A stretch of DNA of 64,000 bases, taken from the NCBI RefSeq assembly GCF_000969985.1, contig NZ_CP009526.1, positions 3,720,001 through 3,784,000 of the forward strand. The letters run 5' to 3'. Each line of letters starts with the position of its first letter. Within the stretch, counting starts at the first letter, position 1. Made by a program: the position numbers and the translations under genes. Below are positions 27,822-39,162 of this stretch, piece by piece. The notes under the pieces were generated by a model that was given only the letters and a program-made list of their open reading frames with translations, was not told the origin of the DNA and did no database searches. Source of the stretch: Methanosarcina barkeri str. Wiesmoor. GTDB lineage: Archaea; Halobacteriota; Methanosarcinia; Methanosarcinales; Methanosarcinaceae.

Positions 27822-28169
27822 TTAAACTGCATAACGGTAAATAAGGTATGCAATCACAAGGATTGTCAAAACAGAAAGGAAATTGTTCCCGGATTCTGGG
27901 TGTGTATTGTTTCTACTTTCTGGATTTTTTGATTGAAGTAAATGATCTATTATTAAAGAGATTGAAGGATCTGTTAAATGCTCTTTTCTCCTGTACTTGA
28001 CCATGAGTGTGAAATGAATTAATGTTATAATAAAGGCCAGGATAAAAGTTGCAATACCTCCTATTGATATGTATCCCACTTGATCCAGGGTTCCAACTAT
28101 CAAAAAAGATACAAAGTATACTGGAACTGAACGCCATAGTTCCTGTTCCACAATTGGGTCTCGGTTCAT
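27822..28169 (-). CDS. Small integral membrane protein, unknown
   Basis: A 115-residue protein with three predicted helices: SVPVYFVSFLIVGTLDQVGYI (about 14-34), GGIATFILAFIITLIHFTLMV (about 37-57) and FLSVLTILVIAYLIYRYAV at the C-terminus. A polar loop (about 58-95) with short SRNNTHPESGNN duplication joins the last two. No family is recognised and no operon partner is near. Confidence 0.6.
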   Translation of the reverse strand: MNRDPIVEQELWRSVPVYFVSFLIVGTLDQVGYISIGGIATFILAFIITLIHFTLMVKYRRKEHLTDPSISLIIDHLLQSKNPESRNNTHPESGNNFLSVLTILVIAYLIYRYAV

Positions 28170-28639
28170 ATTTCGGCTTCCTTTCTATTTTCAGTGACTT
28201 TCCTGCTCAATTTAGACTTATCTGGAATACTTCTATAAGTTATTGTTTTTCTCTGACTGCCTTATTCTTAAAACCTTTTCAACTTATTTTATTATTATAT
28301 TGCAAATTTCTATAAGGTGATTTACTTTTAAACATTATTTAAAGTATTCGTAGATCTGTCTGAAAATGTAAACTGAATATATAGGCTGAAAATGGGCTGC
28401 GAACGAGAAAATGAAAAATAGGAAATGAAAAATAGGGAATGAAAAATAGGGAATGAAAAATACAGGACGAAAAATAGAGAACTAAAAGATAAAGTGAAGT
28501 AAAAATGATATAAAAATATAACGCAAAATGAAAAGGAAAAATAGAAAGTAAATCCGCTTAAATGAGAGGAAACAACTCTACGTTAAAACTCAATTCCAAT
28601 AGTATTTTATCTTAAATCAATCTCAGCTAGTGCTGATCT
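28170..28639. other. Intergenic region with 14-bp repeats
   Basis: Four tandem units of (A/G)AATGAAAAATAGG occupy 28409-28466; the remainder is purine-rich on the plus strand. It lies downstream of hypE. No gene is seen. Confidence 0.6.
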
Positions 28640-29683
28640 TTAGCATACTCTGGGAATCGGGTCTCCGGCAGGTACATCTACAAAACGCATGCCACCGAAA
28701 CGGTTTCTCAGGACCACTTCTTTCTTATCTGGAGTAACTTCTCCTATAACAGCTGCGTCCCTGCCGTAAGGGTGTTGCCTCAGGATTGAAAGCACTTCTT
28801 CTTCAAAGCCGGGTTTGACTCCAATAATTGCTTTTCCTTCATTTGCAACCTCAAGGGGATCCAGACCCAGCATCTCACAGGCTGCGGAAACAGCTGGTTT
28901 GAAAGGAATCCAGTCTTCTTCGATAAGAATGCCTGCTCCGGATTTTTCTGCCATCTCGTTCAGGGCGTTTGCAAGACCTCCGCGGGTCGGGTCTTTCATT
29001 GCCGTAATTACGGGTTTGCCCTCCGGAGTTCTGAGTTTCAGGAGGGGTTCTATGAGTTTCCAGAGTGGGGCTGAGTCCGAGGCAAGGTCGGTATCAAAGT
29101 CAAAACCTTCCCTGTGAGCCATAAGCGAGATTCCGTGGTCGCCAATAGTGCCTGTGACCAGAATTTTGTCTCCGGGCTGAAGTCCTGAGTCTCTTACAGG
29201 GCTATCCGTAATCCCCAGGCCTGCAGTGTTCAGGATAATCGAATCAAGCGCAGTTTTCTCCATGGTTTTAGTATCGCCCGTTATTATGGGTACACCAACT
29301 TCCGCAGCTGTTTTGTCCATTGTTTTAATAATTTCCTCAAATTCCTTGAGTGGAAAACCTTCAGGGACTATGACTGCACAGGTAAGGGCAAGGGGCTTTG
29401 CTCCCATAACCGTAAGGTCATTGACAGTGCCTGCAACTGCAAGCCTTCCTATATTGGTATTCGGGAAAAAGGCAGGTGTAATCACATGACTGTCAGTAGT
29501 CATTACGAGTTCGCATCCATTGTTGAAGTCTTCAAGCCTGACCGTGGACCCATCATCAAGACATTCAAGTCCAATTGAGCCTGCACTTTTATTGTGAAAG
29601 TTTTTAAGAATTATTTCTCCTATAAGTGCCTGCATAACTTCTCCGCCTGCACCGTGCTCAAGAGAAATGGTATTTGATTTCAT
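28640..29683 (-). CDS. hypE: Hydrogenase maturation protein HypE
   Basis: A 347-residue PurM-like enzyme that dehydrates the carbamoyl group placed on its C-terminal cysteine by HypF, giving the thiocyanate used for the CN ligands of the NiFe site. The N-terminal LEHGAGGEVMQALI, ATP-binding GDTKTMEK and DPTRGGLANALNEMA motifs are present, and the protein ends in the essential PRVC. It lies last in the hypC-D-A-B-E series. The 229-base gap before it holds 53-bp repeats. hypF is not in this window. Confidence 0.97.
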   Translation of the reverse strand: MKSNTISLEHGAGGEVMQALIGEIILKNFHNKSAGSIGLECLDDGSTVRLEDFNNGCELVMTTDSHVITPAFFPNTNIGRLAVAGTVNDLTVMGAKPLALTCAVIVPEGFPLKEFEEIIKTMDKTAAEVGVPIITGDTKTMEKTALDSIILNTAGLGITDSPVRDSGLQPGDKILVTGTIGDHGISLMAHREGFDFDTDLASDSAPLWKLIEPLLKLRTPEGKPVITAMKDPTRGGLANALNEMAEKSGAGILIEEDWIPFKPAVSAACEMLGLDPLEVANEGKAIIGVKPGFEEEVLSILRQHPYGRDAAVIGEVTPDKKEVVLRNRFGGMRFVDVPAGDPIPRVC

Positions 29684-29760
29684 ATAAGTCTCCTTTTTTC
29701 CGCCTTTTAAACCCTGCTGGATCTTCTTAATCTGTGTTAAATCTTATTAATCCGAGCTTC

Positions 29761-29900
29761 GAGTTAATTCATTTAGTCTGATTTCTAACTTGATCTTCAC
29801 TAACTCTGGCTCAAGCTAATTCTCTTTAATCTGATTTCTAACTTGATTTTCATTAACCCTATCTCGAGTTAATTTTCTTTAACTTGGTTTCTTTATTCTC
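29761..29900. repeat. 53-bp imperfect tandem repeat between hypB and hypE
   Basis: Two full units and a partial third, beginning near 29761, 29813 and 29867 with (G/A)AG(T/C)TAATT and carrying TTTCTAACTTGAT. The array sits in the only long gap of the hyp cluster, just downstream of hypB, and could uncouple hypE expression. Confidence 0.65.
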
Positions 29901-29912
29901 TTTAATCTCGCC

Positions 29913-30575
29913 TCATCTATTTTGAGCTTCTTTAACTCCAAGCTCGATAAAGCTAATCCAGGTTTCCAGGCTTTCCCAGTCATGCTTTGAAGTCAGGATA
30001 ACCGGCACATTCGGTTTTAAGGAAAGAATGTCGTCTCGCATTTTTTCGGCATCGACATCAACCGCGTGTGCAATGTCAACTTTATTTATTACTGCAAGAT
30101 CTGAAGTCTTGAATATCATGGGGTGCTTGAGAATAATGTCATCTCCCTCGGTCACGCTCACGATTACGACCCTCAGGTGTTCCCCTAGTTTGAAGTCCAC
30201 AGGGCAGATAAGGTTGCCTACGTTCTCAATTATCAGAAGATCCGTATTACTAAGATCGATTTCATCCAGAGCTTTTTCCACCAGTTTTGCATCAAGGTGG
30301 CACTCTTTTCCGGTATTTATGGGAATAGTAGGTACATCGAGTTTTCTGAAACGGGAAGAATCCATTTCTGCGACTACATCCCCTGCGATCACAGCTATCT
30401 TATACTTATCCTTAAGTTGCCTGATAGCTTCTTCAATCAGAGTGGTCTTTCCTGATCCAATTGCACCCATAACATTTACCGAGAAAACCTGATATTTGTC
30501 AAGTTTCTTTTTGTTTTTTTCAGCAACTTTATCATTTGCTTTGTAGACATCATGTCCCATATCGATTACATGCAT
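29913..30575 (-). CDS. hypB: Hydrogenase nickel-insertion GTPase HypB
   Basis: About 220 residues; the start is ambiguous among several close in-frame codons (30590, 30587, 30575), with 30575 (MHVIDMGHDVYK) favoured by family alignment from memory. P-loop GAIGSGKTT, the metal-binding CH..C pair at the GTPase dimer interface (GKECHLDAKL), DLLIIENVGNLICP and the NKVD guanine motif are present. The N-terminal histidine-rich or CxxCGC nickel stores of some bacteria are absent. It works with HypA to load Ni after Fe(CN)2CO insertion. Confidence 0.95.
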   Translation of the reverse strand: MHVIDMGHDVYKANDKVAEKNKKKLDKYQVFSVNVMGAIGSGKTTLIEEAIRQLKDKYKIAVIAGDVVAEMDSSRFRKLDVPTIPINTGKECHLDAKLVEKALDEIDLSNTDLLIIENVGNLICPVDFKLGEHLRVVIVSVTEGDDIILKHPMIFKTSDLAVINKVDIAHAVDVDAEKMRDDILSLKPNVPVILTSKHDWESLETWISFIELGVKEAQNR

Positions 30576-30627
30576 TAACATAAACATCACTTGGGGAATT
30601 ATTTTTTATTTTTTACCTTTTTGAGGT

Positions 30628-31029
30628 TCAATCCTGGTTTTCAGTTTCGATCTCGATACTTTTAATTATCAGCTCTCTTCCACCTGTAAGCTGAGCAGGT
30701 TTTCCGCAGACCGGGCATTCCATTACTGCCGCATAAGCCAGAAGTTCGCTTTCAAATTCACAGTTCTCGCGTATCTTTTTTTCATCTACTGCTCCCTTGT
30801 ATCCACATTCGCATTCAAGAGAGGGCGGTATCATTTCTACAATAAGATCTGCATCTTTGGCAATACTTTCATCTGCAAGGACGTTAAAACAGAAACTAAG
30901 TTGTTCCGGATTAGTATGGGATAGTCTTCCCATCTGAAGGGTTACGTGCTTAACTTCCGTGGCTCCGTGCTCTTTGGCAGTAGACATTACCTGCTCGAAA
31001 ATTTCACATGCAATGGACAATTCATGCAA
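30628..31029 (-). CDS. hypA: Hydrogenase nickel chaperone HypA
   Basis: A 133-residue protein beginning MHELSIA, whose His2 with the N-terminal amine binds nickel. The zinc site is formed by the CECG and CPVCG pairs, with a slightly longer inter-knuckle loop than in bacteria (about 35 residues), as in archaeal HypA. It overlaps the end of hypD by eight bases, showing tight coupling, and precedes hypB, its GTPase partner. Confidence 0.95.
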   Translation of the reverse strand: MHELSIACEIFEQVMSTAKEHGATEVKHVTLQMGRLSHTNPEQLSFCFNVLADESIAKDADLIVEMIPPSLECECGYKGAVDEKKIRENCEFESELLAYAAVMECPVCGKPAQLTGGRELIIKSIEIETENQD

Positions 31030-32140
31030 CTCTGTTGCCTCCTTCTCTTGAGTACCTGAACCAGTTATAACACATACCTTCCTGGCTTACCATACAGGGG
31101 CCTGCAGGGTTTTTCGGGGTACATTCTTTACCGAAGTTTGGACACTGGGAAGGCTTTGCTTTTCCTGTAAGGATAGCTGCGCAGATACAACGCTTTTTGT
31201 CTTTTCCTCCTGTTTTCTTTCGGACATCTTCAAGGGCAGAAGCATACAGATCCTCATGCTTTTTTGCAGCGTCCTTTTCTTCAAACTCTTTCCTGAGCAC
31301 AAGCCCCGAATTTTCTATTTTCCCTATGCCTCGCCATTCAGAATCTGAGGTTTCAAATACTTCATTCATTATTTTAAGGGCAATCTGGTTCCCTTCAGGT
31401 TTTACAGCTCTCGGGTAGCCGTTATCTACCCTTGAGATTCCTTCTTCTGCCTGCAGTTGTAACAGGTTTATTCCAAGGAGAATATCTCCTGGTTCAAACC
31501 CACTTACGGCAATAGGAAAGCCTTTTTCTGCAAGAGACTCAAAAGGTTTTGTGCCTATTATGGTTGCCACGTGCCCAGGAGCTATAAAAGCATCAACGTC
31601 TGCGTCCCTGGCAAGGAATTCGACTGCAGGAGGGGTTTGCTTCTGCGAGGTAAGGAGGCTGAAGTTTTCGGGGGTCTTTCTTAAAAGAGCAGCCGCATTT
31701 GCAGGAACCGTGGTCTCAAAGCCTATTCCAAAAAAGACTACCTCAAGTTCTGGCTTTTTTTCTGCAAGGGCAATTGCATCGTCAATGCTATAGACCATCT
31801 TTACATTTGCCCCTTCAGACTTTGCATCCAGTAAGCTTTCAGCCGAACCCGGAACCCGCATCATGTCTCCAAAAGTGACAACCGTTGCCCCACTTTTCGC
31901 AAGGGCAATTGCAATATTAATATCTTCTTCAGGAGTCACACAAACGGGGCATCCGGGGCCGCTTATTACCTCGATATTTTTCGGAAGGATACTCCTTAAC
32001 CCATATTTTGCTATAGTCCGCTCGTGAGTTCCGCAGACATGCATTATGCGAAGCGGTTTATCAAAGTCTCTGATTCTTTCCAGAAGCTTTTTTTCAATTT
32101 CAGGAATCGCTGGCTTTGAAGGTGAATTCCCGTTTTCCAT
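31022..32140 (-). CDS. hypD: Hydrogenase maturation protein HypD
   Basis: A 372-residue Fe-S protein on which, with HypC, the Fe(CN)2CO unit is built. Conserved blocks are MHVCGTHERTIAKYGLR (Cys about 36), ISGPGCPVCVTP, TFGDMMRVPGS, FGIGFETT and a C-terminal cluster-binding stretch with Cys in RCICAAILTGK, QCPNFGKECTPKNPAGPCMVSQEGMC. Order hypC-hypD with a 20-base gap supports complex formation. Confidence 0.97.
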   Translation of the reverse strand: MENGNSPSKPAIPEIEKKLLERIRDFDKPLRIMHVCGTHERTIAKYGLRSILPKNIEVISGPGCPVCVTPEEDINIAIALAKSGATVVTFGDMMRVPGSAESLLDAKSEGANVKMVYSIDDAIALAEKKPELEVVFFGIGFETTVPANAAALLRKTPENFSLLTSQKQTPPAVEFLARDADVDAFIAPGHVATIIGTKPFESLAEKGFPIAVSGFEPGDILLGINLLQLQAEEGISRVDNGYPRAVKPEGNQIALKIMNEVFETSDSEWRGIGKIENSGLVLRKEFEEKDAAKKHEDLYASALEDVRKKTGGKDKKRCICAAILTGKAKPSQCPNFGKECTPKNPAGPCMVSQEGMCYNWFRYSREGGNRVA

Positions 32141-32160
32141 TTTTCATCAGCGTCCGTTTT

Positions 32161-32421
32161 TCAGATAGATTCGCTTTCGGGTGTATCGATCTCTTCAAGT
32201 CCGGCGATCTGTCTGAGAAGGTGCATTGTTTCTTCACTTTCTTCTTCCGAGATTTCGGCTATTGCATATCCAACATGGACAAGAAAGTGTTTCCCTATCT
32301 GGGATTCATTAGCGCCTCCCATAAGGTCCATATTAACATCTCTACAGATCCCGCCCATGTCAATCGTTGCAGTATTCTCATTTACAATGGATTTTACTTT
32401 TCCAGGAATAGCTATACACAT
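32161..32421 (-). CDS. hypC: Hydrogenase maturation chaperone HypC
   Basis: An 86-residue OB-fold chaperone. It starts MCIAIPGKV, with the invariant Cys2 that carries iron and contacts the large-subunit precursor, and contains HFLVHVGYAIAEISEEE. It is the first gene of the hyp series and is divergent from vhtG across a 1.4-kb spacer. The start has GAGGAAAC directly upstream. Confidence 0.96.
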   Translation of the reverse strand: MCIAIPGKVKSIVNENTATIDMGGICRDVNMDLMGGANESQIGKHFLVHVGYAIAEISEEESEETMHLLRQIAGLEEIDTPESESI

Positions 32422-33708
32422 GTTTCCTCGAACTCTTTTTTTTTTAAAATCCTAGTTTATACAAGTTCTTTTTTAATGAGATAAATCCTTGTATTAAGAT
32501 TTTACATAATTAATGAGATAAATCCTTGTATTAAGGTTTTACATGAATTATTTTACAAGAGATATATATTTGTAATGTATTTACAAGAAATGTATATTTG
32601 TAAGGTATATATATTTACAGGTATCAACTGAGCAAAAACCCCTCCAGTTTTACTTCCTTAAATGGCTAAACAGCTTTTATCCCCTTACTTGTTTTTATTT
32701 CGCTACTGCTGCTTTTAAATGATCGTTTTTTCTTTCTCCACTTGCCGCAAATAGAGAAATGGAGATATCATCAACAAGAACCTAATTTTACGTTTTAAAC
32801 AAATCTATTATCGAAAATTATTTTTTAAAACTTTCTGGTTCTATTTTATATTCTTTTTGTTTTTTCATTTCACTTGCATAATTTAAAAATGTTTTTTGTC
32901 TTGATATTGAACTTGCTTTAGAAATGTTTCAGAAAGGGTTCTAAAATCGCTCTATTTGAGCAGGAATACTCTAGATTCTAAAAGATATCTAGATTCTAAA
33001 ATACATGGATAATTGAGGCTTTAAAATACATGGATATAATTGAGGCCTTAAGATACATAGATAATTGAGGCTTTAAAATACATGGATAATTGAGGCTTGA
33101 GTAGTATTATATTATATATTATGCAGCTTCATATTATATATTATGCAGCTTCACATAATAAGATCAGCTTCTTTAGTACTTCTTTTCCGTTTTAAGTTTC
33201 TATTGAGTGTACTTTTCAGAATACTGAAGATCATAGTTAATAGAGAATACCCGGAATTAAACGCTTTTCAACTTTCTAGTAGGGATAAAATTCTCCTGGT
33301 TCCTTGAGAGTTAAACAGGGTCAGTTGCAACATCTCATTCTTTCTCATCAAATCTTAGTTCTGGTTAAAAAAGCTCAATCCACTAAAATATCCCTTAGAA
33401 ATAAGTAATTCTCTTTTTGCTTTTCAAAACTTTTCTGCATTTTATTTTCTTTTCATGCATTTTGTCATAATACAGATAAATTTTTAAATATGAATTAGGA
33501 CTTCATTAGTAACTTTTAACTTTTAAAATTAAATTAATTTTGTTGATCCTCTTTTCTCCTTCAAGAGGCTTCAATTCTACATATATGTACTACAACGCTC
33601 AACAATATACATTGAATTGTGTTATTTATATTGAAAGCCTATTATATTTATTATTGAATCATATGTCTCCAATCCAGCCAATTAATATATTTATTGGAAC
33701 GTGTAAAA
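32422..33708. other. Long repeat-rich spacer between hypC and vhtG
   Basis: No gene is visible in about 1.3 kb. It holds two 37-bp repeats starting at 32474 and 32511 (TAATGAGATAAATCCTTGTA), two about 28-bp repeats at 32553-32608 (TTACAAGA), four 25-bp units at 32997-33098 (TAAAATACATGGATAATTGA) and a 23-bp pair at about 33110-33155 (ATTATATATTATGCAGCTTC). It must contain the divergent hyp and vht promoters. Confidence 0.7.
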
Positions 33709-33722
33709 AACCTTAAATACTA
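33709..33722 (+). promoter_or_regulatory. Candidate TATA box of the vhtGACD operon
   Basis: AACCTTAAATACTA resembles the archaeal BRE/TATA arrangement and lies about 120 bases before the vhtG start, implying a leader of about 100 bases. A second AT-rich stretch (TATTTATATAATTA, about 33761) is a weaker candidate. Confidence 0.4.
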
Positions 33723-33841
33723 TTCCCTCATTGAAAAACATTAGTGGTAAATTTATGTATGTATTTATATAATTACTGTGGACAATTATTCAAAATTTTC
33801 TTTCGTATGTATAATTTGGGTAAAATCAAGATGTGGTAGAG

Positions 33842-34993
33842 ATGAGTACTGGAATAAAAAATCTTGTCCGTACACTGGACAGTGTGGACTTCTTAAAAAT
33901 GGATCGACGCACTTTCATGAAAGCGTTAGGTGCAATGGGTGCAGCTACATTCCTAGGCACATACAAGACTGAGATTGTAAGTGCGCTTGAATTTGCAGAG
34001 ACCAAGCTTCTTTGGATCCACGGCTCCGAATGTACCGGCTGTTCTGAATCGGTGTTAAACGCAGGCAATCCTGACCTTGTACAGGCACTACAAAAGCTTA
34101 ACGTCAATCTTGCTTACCATGAGACTCTTTGTGCACAGCAGGGAATCTGGAATGATGGTGAGCTTGTAAACACCTCCGAACTTAACTCTGAAATTCTCCA
34201 AGAAGATATTTATAAAGAAGGCAATTATATCCTGGTCGTTGAAGGCTCAATTCCTAACGGTCCAGATGGTTCAGGACGCTACCTGGTTATTGGAAACAAA
34301 CCTTTCAAGCAAACCCTTGGAGAAGCTGCAAAGAATGCTACTGCTGTCATTGCAGTCGGTGCCTGTGCTGCATACGGAGGAATTACCTCTGCAGACAGTG
34401 ATATTGCCAAGGATACGGATTACAGGGGAGTAGCTTTTGCAAAGGATGATTCTTCAAAGGGCATGCTTCAGGAACTTGGTATCGATAAGCCAGTAATCAA
34501 TATTCCTGGTTGCCCTGCTCACCCTGATTGGGTCCTTCTTACCCTGGGCGCAGTAATTCTTGGAAAGATCAAGATCCCTGATGATCTTGATAGCCTTCTA
34601 GACGACTACGGCAGACCAAAGGTCTTCTTCCCTCCAGACCATACAGTGCACGAAAACTGTCCACGCCGCGGATACTATGACCGCGGAGAATTCGATGAGC
34701 AGGTAGGTGGAGAAAAGTGCCTGTGGAAATTAGGCTGTAAAGCTCCCTATTCTCACGCAGACTGTGGAATTCGCAGATGGAATGGTTCAGTAAGTATGTG
34801 TACCCAGGCAGGCGGCCCCTGTATTGCCTGTGTCGAGCCGGGTTTCCCAGACACTTCAAGGCCCCTGTATGTTGAACGTGAAGATATAGGAGTTGCCGGA
34901 ACAAACATTGACACAGTAGCCAAAGTTGCAGTAGGAGCAGCTGCTGTTGCTGCAGGCGTACATGCTGTTAGGAGAATGGGAAAAGGAGAGTGA
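33842..34993 (+). CDS. vhtG: Methanophenazine-reducing [NiFe] hydrogenase small subunit VhtG
   Basis: About 383 residues (GTG 33833 is an in-frame alternative start). A twin-arginine signal DRRTFMK (residues 21-27) directs the folded dimer across the membrane. Proximal cluster ligands are Cys64 and Cys67 in SECTGCSE, Cys174 (GACAAYGG) and Cys224 (GCPAHPDW). The distal His/Cys motif and medial cluster lie in HENCPRRGYYDRGEF, KCLWKLGCK and CTQAGGPCIACVEPGF. A C-terminal hydrophobic helix (VAVGAAAVAAGVHAV) anchors it. It relays electrons from VhtA to cytochrome b VhtC. First gene of vhtGACD. Confidence 0.96.
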   Translation: MSTGIKNLVRTLDSVDFLKMDRRTFMKALGAMGAATFLGTYKTEIVSALEFAETKLLWIHGSECTGCSESVLNAGNPDLVQALQKLNVNLAYHETLCAQQGIWNDGELVNTSELNSEILQEDIYKEGNYILVVEGSIPNGPDGSGRYLVIGNKPFKQTLGEAAKNATAVIAVGACAAYGGITSADSDIAKDTDYRGVAFAKDDSSKGMLQELGIDKPVINIPGCPAHPDWVLLTLGAVILGKIKIPDDLDSLLDDYGRPKVFFPPDHTVHENCPRRGYYDRGEFDEQVGGEKCLWKLGCKAPYSHADCGIRRWNGSVSMCTQAGGPCIACVEPGFPDTSRPLYVEREDIGVAGTNIDTVAKVAVGAAAVAAGVHAVRRMGKGE

Positions 34994-34997
34994 GTGA

Positions 34998-36776
<1,779 letters not shown>

Positions 36777-36800
36777 GTATGTACAAGGAGATGACCCTCA

Positions 36801-37574
36801 ATGAAATCCAAAGACAACCGGTCAATGGTTGTTGAGCGTTATACCGTAACTGACAGAATAGCTCATACCGTCCACGCTATTGCAATGTTAGTGCTCATCA
36901 TTACCGGGTTAAAGATCTATACTGGGTGGGACTTCATGAGTTTCCATACAGCCCGCGGTCTTCACATGATAGCGGTTCCGTTCCTGCTTGCAGTGAACTG
37001 GATCCTTATCCCTTACAACATTCTCTCCGAAGGCCATGGGTTTATGGGAAAAATTTCCCACTTTAAGGACCATTATATTTTTGGTCCTAAGGATGCAGCT
37101 CGCATGGGCGGTATAATTGGCAACTTCTTCAGGAAAGGCAGATATCCTGCATTCAGTATCTATGATGAGACTACTGGCCACTACAAGACCAAACTTCATC
37201 CCTTAATGAAGATCCTGATCGTGCTTGAAGGTACAGCTCTTTTCTTTATTGCAGTATCAGGTGTTGTGCTTTACAGTCTCAACTGGTCACTTTTCGGCCT
37301 CCCTATAGCCTCATGGATCCTGTCTATAACAGGCTTTATTTCACCTATATTCAACCTGTCTGCCCTGCAGTTCCTCAGGTTACTTCACCTGCTGTTGACC
37401 TACTGGTTTGTTTTTGAACTGGTAGTCCATGTGGGTATTCTGGAGTTTGACCCTCATGTCTGGAAGTACTACAAAGCTATCTTCCTGACAGGAAAAGAGG
37501 ATCTTGCAGATACTCATTACTCTGAGGTCGTCACAGCTAAAACAAAGTATCTTCCTACAGAGGAAAGGCCCTGA
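36801..37574 (+). CDS. vhtC: Hydrogenase b-type cytochrome subunit VhtC
   Basis: A 257-residue di-haem cytochrome b with about four or five helices. Haem-ligand histidines are expected in [20 protein letters not shown] (helix 1), [16 protein letters not shown] and [22 protein letters not shown] (last helix). It takes electrons from VhtG and reduces methanophenazine, contributing to the proton gradient. AAGGAGATG lies upstream of ATG 36801, 24 bases past vhtA. Confidence 0.95.
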   Translation: MKSKDNRSMVVERYTVTDRIAHTVHAIAMLVLIITGLKIYTGWDFMSFHTARGLHMIAVPFLLAVNWILIPYNILSEGHGFMGKISHFKDHYIFGPKDAARMGGIIGNFFRKGRYPAFSIYDETTGHYKTKLHPLMKILIVLEGTALFFIAVSGVVLYSLNWSLFGLPIASWILSITGFISPIFNLSALQFLRLLHLLLTYWFVFELVVHVGILEFDPHVWKYYKAIFLTGKEDLADTHYSEVVTAKTKYLPTEERP

Positions 37575-37673
37575 AGATTTCTTAACGAAAAATAAAATGT
37601 CGAATTTAAGGTAGTACAGGCATGTTGAAAAACCTGTACACCTTTTTAACTCCTTTTTTGTTTGAGTGAAAAT

Positions 37674-38159
37674 ATGTCTATACTAAATGCTCCTGTACGC
37701 ATCCTTGGCTGCGGAAGCCCGTTAATGGGAAACGATGGTGTTGGCCTCAAAGTCATTGAGGCTCTTCAAGAGTCCGAACTTAAAGACCTCAAAGATATCG
37801 ATATCGTGGATGCAGGGGTCTGTGGGCTTGACCTTCTAAATCTTCTCGACGGCGCCAGGAAAGTCATAATAGTTGATGCAATTCTGGCTAACAGTCCCCC
37901 AGGTTCAGTACACCGTATAGATGGGAAGGACTTACTGGATGGTGTCGAATTTCATCCCCTGGTTTCAGTACACGACCTGACAATTACAGATGTATTGAAA
38001 ATAGGAGAACAGGTTCAAGAGCTTCCGGAAATCGTGGTCATCGGAATCGAAATCGGATCTATTGTCACGGAAGCTACGCAGGAAATCAGTCCGGATGTTC
38101 TTAATGGTGTGGATAAAGCCATAAAGCTAATCAGGGAAGAGGTTTTTTCCTCACTTTAA
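37674..38159 (+). CDS. vhtD: Hydrogenase maturation endopeptidase VhtD
   Basis: A 161-residue HybD/HyaD-type protease. The start ATG 37674 is preferred over in-frame TTG 37662. Motifs: GCGSPLMGNDGVG (Glu-equivalent replaced by the usual N-D-G-V-G Asp) near residues 11-23, DAGVCGLDLL, and the third nickel-sensing ligand His in LVSVHDLTI. It cuts the C-terminal peptide of the large subunit once nickel is in place. It is the only such protease in the window and may process both large subunits. Its stop codon lies within a 59-bp duplicated segment. Confidence 0.93.
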   Translation: MSILNAPVRILGCGSPLMGNDGVGLKVIEALQESELKDLKDIDIVDAGVCGLDLLNLLDGARKVIIVDAILANSPPGSVHRIDGKDLLDGVEFHPLVSVHDLTITDVLKIGEQVQELPEIVVIGIEIGSIVTEATQEISPDVLNGVDKAIKLIREEVFSSL

Positions 38160-38262
38160 TTTTATTTTTGCTAATCTACTTTAATTTTTGTTTTGTTCAA
38201 TTATTTTCTTCACTTTAATTTTATTTTTGCTAATCTACTTTAATTTTTGTTTTGTTCAATTT
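38151..38262. repeat. 59-bp direct duplication covering the vhtD stop
   Basis: The segment starting CACTTTAATTTTATTTTTGC at 38152 (inside the last codons of vhtD) recurs from 38211 over at least 50 bases. The duplication places a second copy of the vhtD end in the spacer. Confidence 0.9.
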
Positions 38263-38395
38263 CTGCTTTGCCTCTGTTTTCAGTTTACATTTTGCCCCAT
38301 ATTTACTATTTTGTTGATTTGATCCTTTCCTTCTACAGTAATTTATATCTGGTAAGAGACCTATTTGAAGATAATATATTAAAAATGATTTATAA

Positions 38396-38938
38396 TTCCA
38401 GGGTGGGACTATTTCACAATTTCTTGGTCAAGTAGTACTTAATATACTTTCTTTAGGAGCAATTTTCTATGCCGCGACGCTTGTTACTGCAAATACCTCT
38501 ATTACTCAGAAGAATCTAGAGACCGAAGTTATCATCAACTCCACGGCTGCCAGGGTCTGGCAAACTCTTACTGATTTTGGGGCATACCCACAGTGGAATC
38601 CATTTATCCGTGAGGTGACAGGAGTTTCCAATTCAGGTGAGCAATTAACTATTCAAATGCATCTAGGCAACCGTGTTATGACAATTCGACCAACTATTCT
38701 TGTCATTCGGCCAGAAAGAGAGCTGCGCTGGATCGGCCATCTGTTAATTCCTGGAATATTCGATGGCGAGCACAGTTTTGTAATAGAACCAGCTGGTGAG
38801 AACAGGGTGCGTCTGATTCAACGAGAGACATTCAACGGGCTTTTGGTGCCATTTTCGGGTTCCTTACTTGGCAATACTAAACGGAGTTTTAGTACGATGA
38901 ATCTGGCACTTAAGGAGCGCGTTGAGCAGTCAAACTAA
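38396..38938 (+). pseudogene. SRPBCC (polyketide cyclase/START-like) domain protein, frame-broken at the 5' end
   Basis: The open frame from 38396 encodes about 180 residues: a hydrophobic helix (FLGQVVLNILSLGAIFYAATLVTA) and then an SRPBCC ligand-binding domain (EVIINSTAARVWQTLTDFGAYPQWNPFIREV ... HSFVIEPAGENRVRLIQRETFNGLLVPF). No ATG precedes the helix in this frame; a TAA sits at 38393-38395, and the plausible start ATG 38385 is one frame off. A GTG at 38615 would give only the second half of the domain. A single indel near 38400 is the simplest explanation, so it is probably a recent pseudogene, or it uses a non-canonical start. Confidence 0.6.
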
Positions 38939-39162
38939 CCTAAATCTGAAGTCCTGCCGGACAAATAAGTTAAATTTCAAGCCCCTGAAGGATGAAATTT
39001 TAGAAATGAACCGGATATAATTACGGAAAAAGAAAACGTGAGGTTTCTGTCTCTCGGGGCAGATCTCTGTTTAGATATCTTTTAAAGTTAACACAACTAT
39101 TTTTTCATTTATACCTTCATTTGAAGCTCTTTTGCTGTTAATACGGCTTTTTTCTTCAATAG
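38939..39162. other. Spacer between convergent genes
   Basis: AT-rich with no hairpin strong enough to call and no reading frame supported. Confidence 0.3.
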
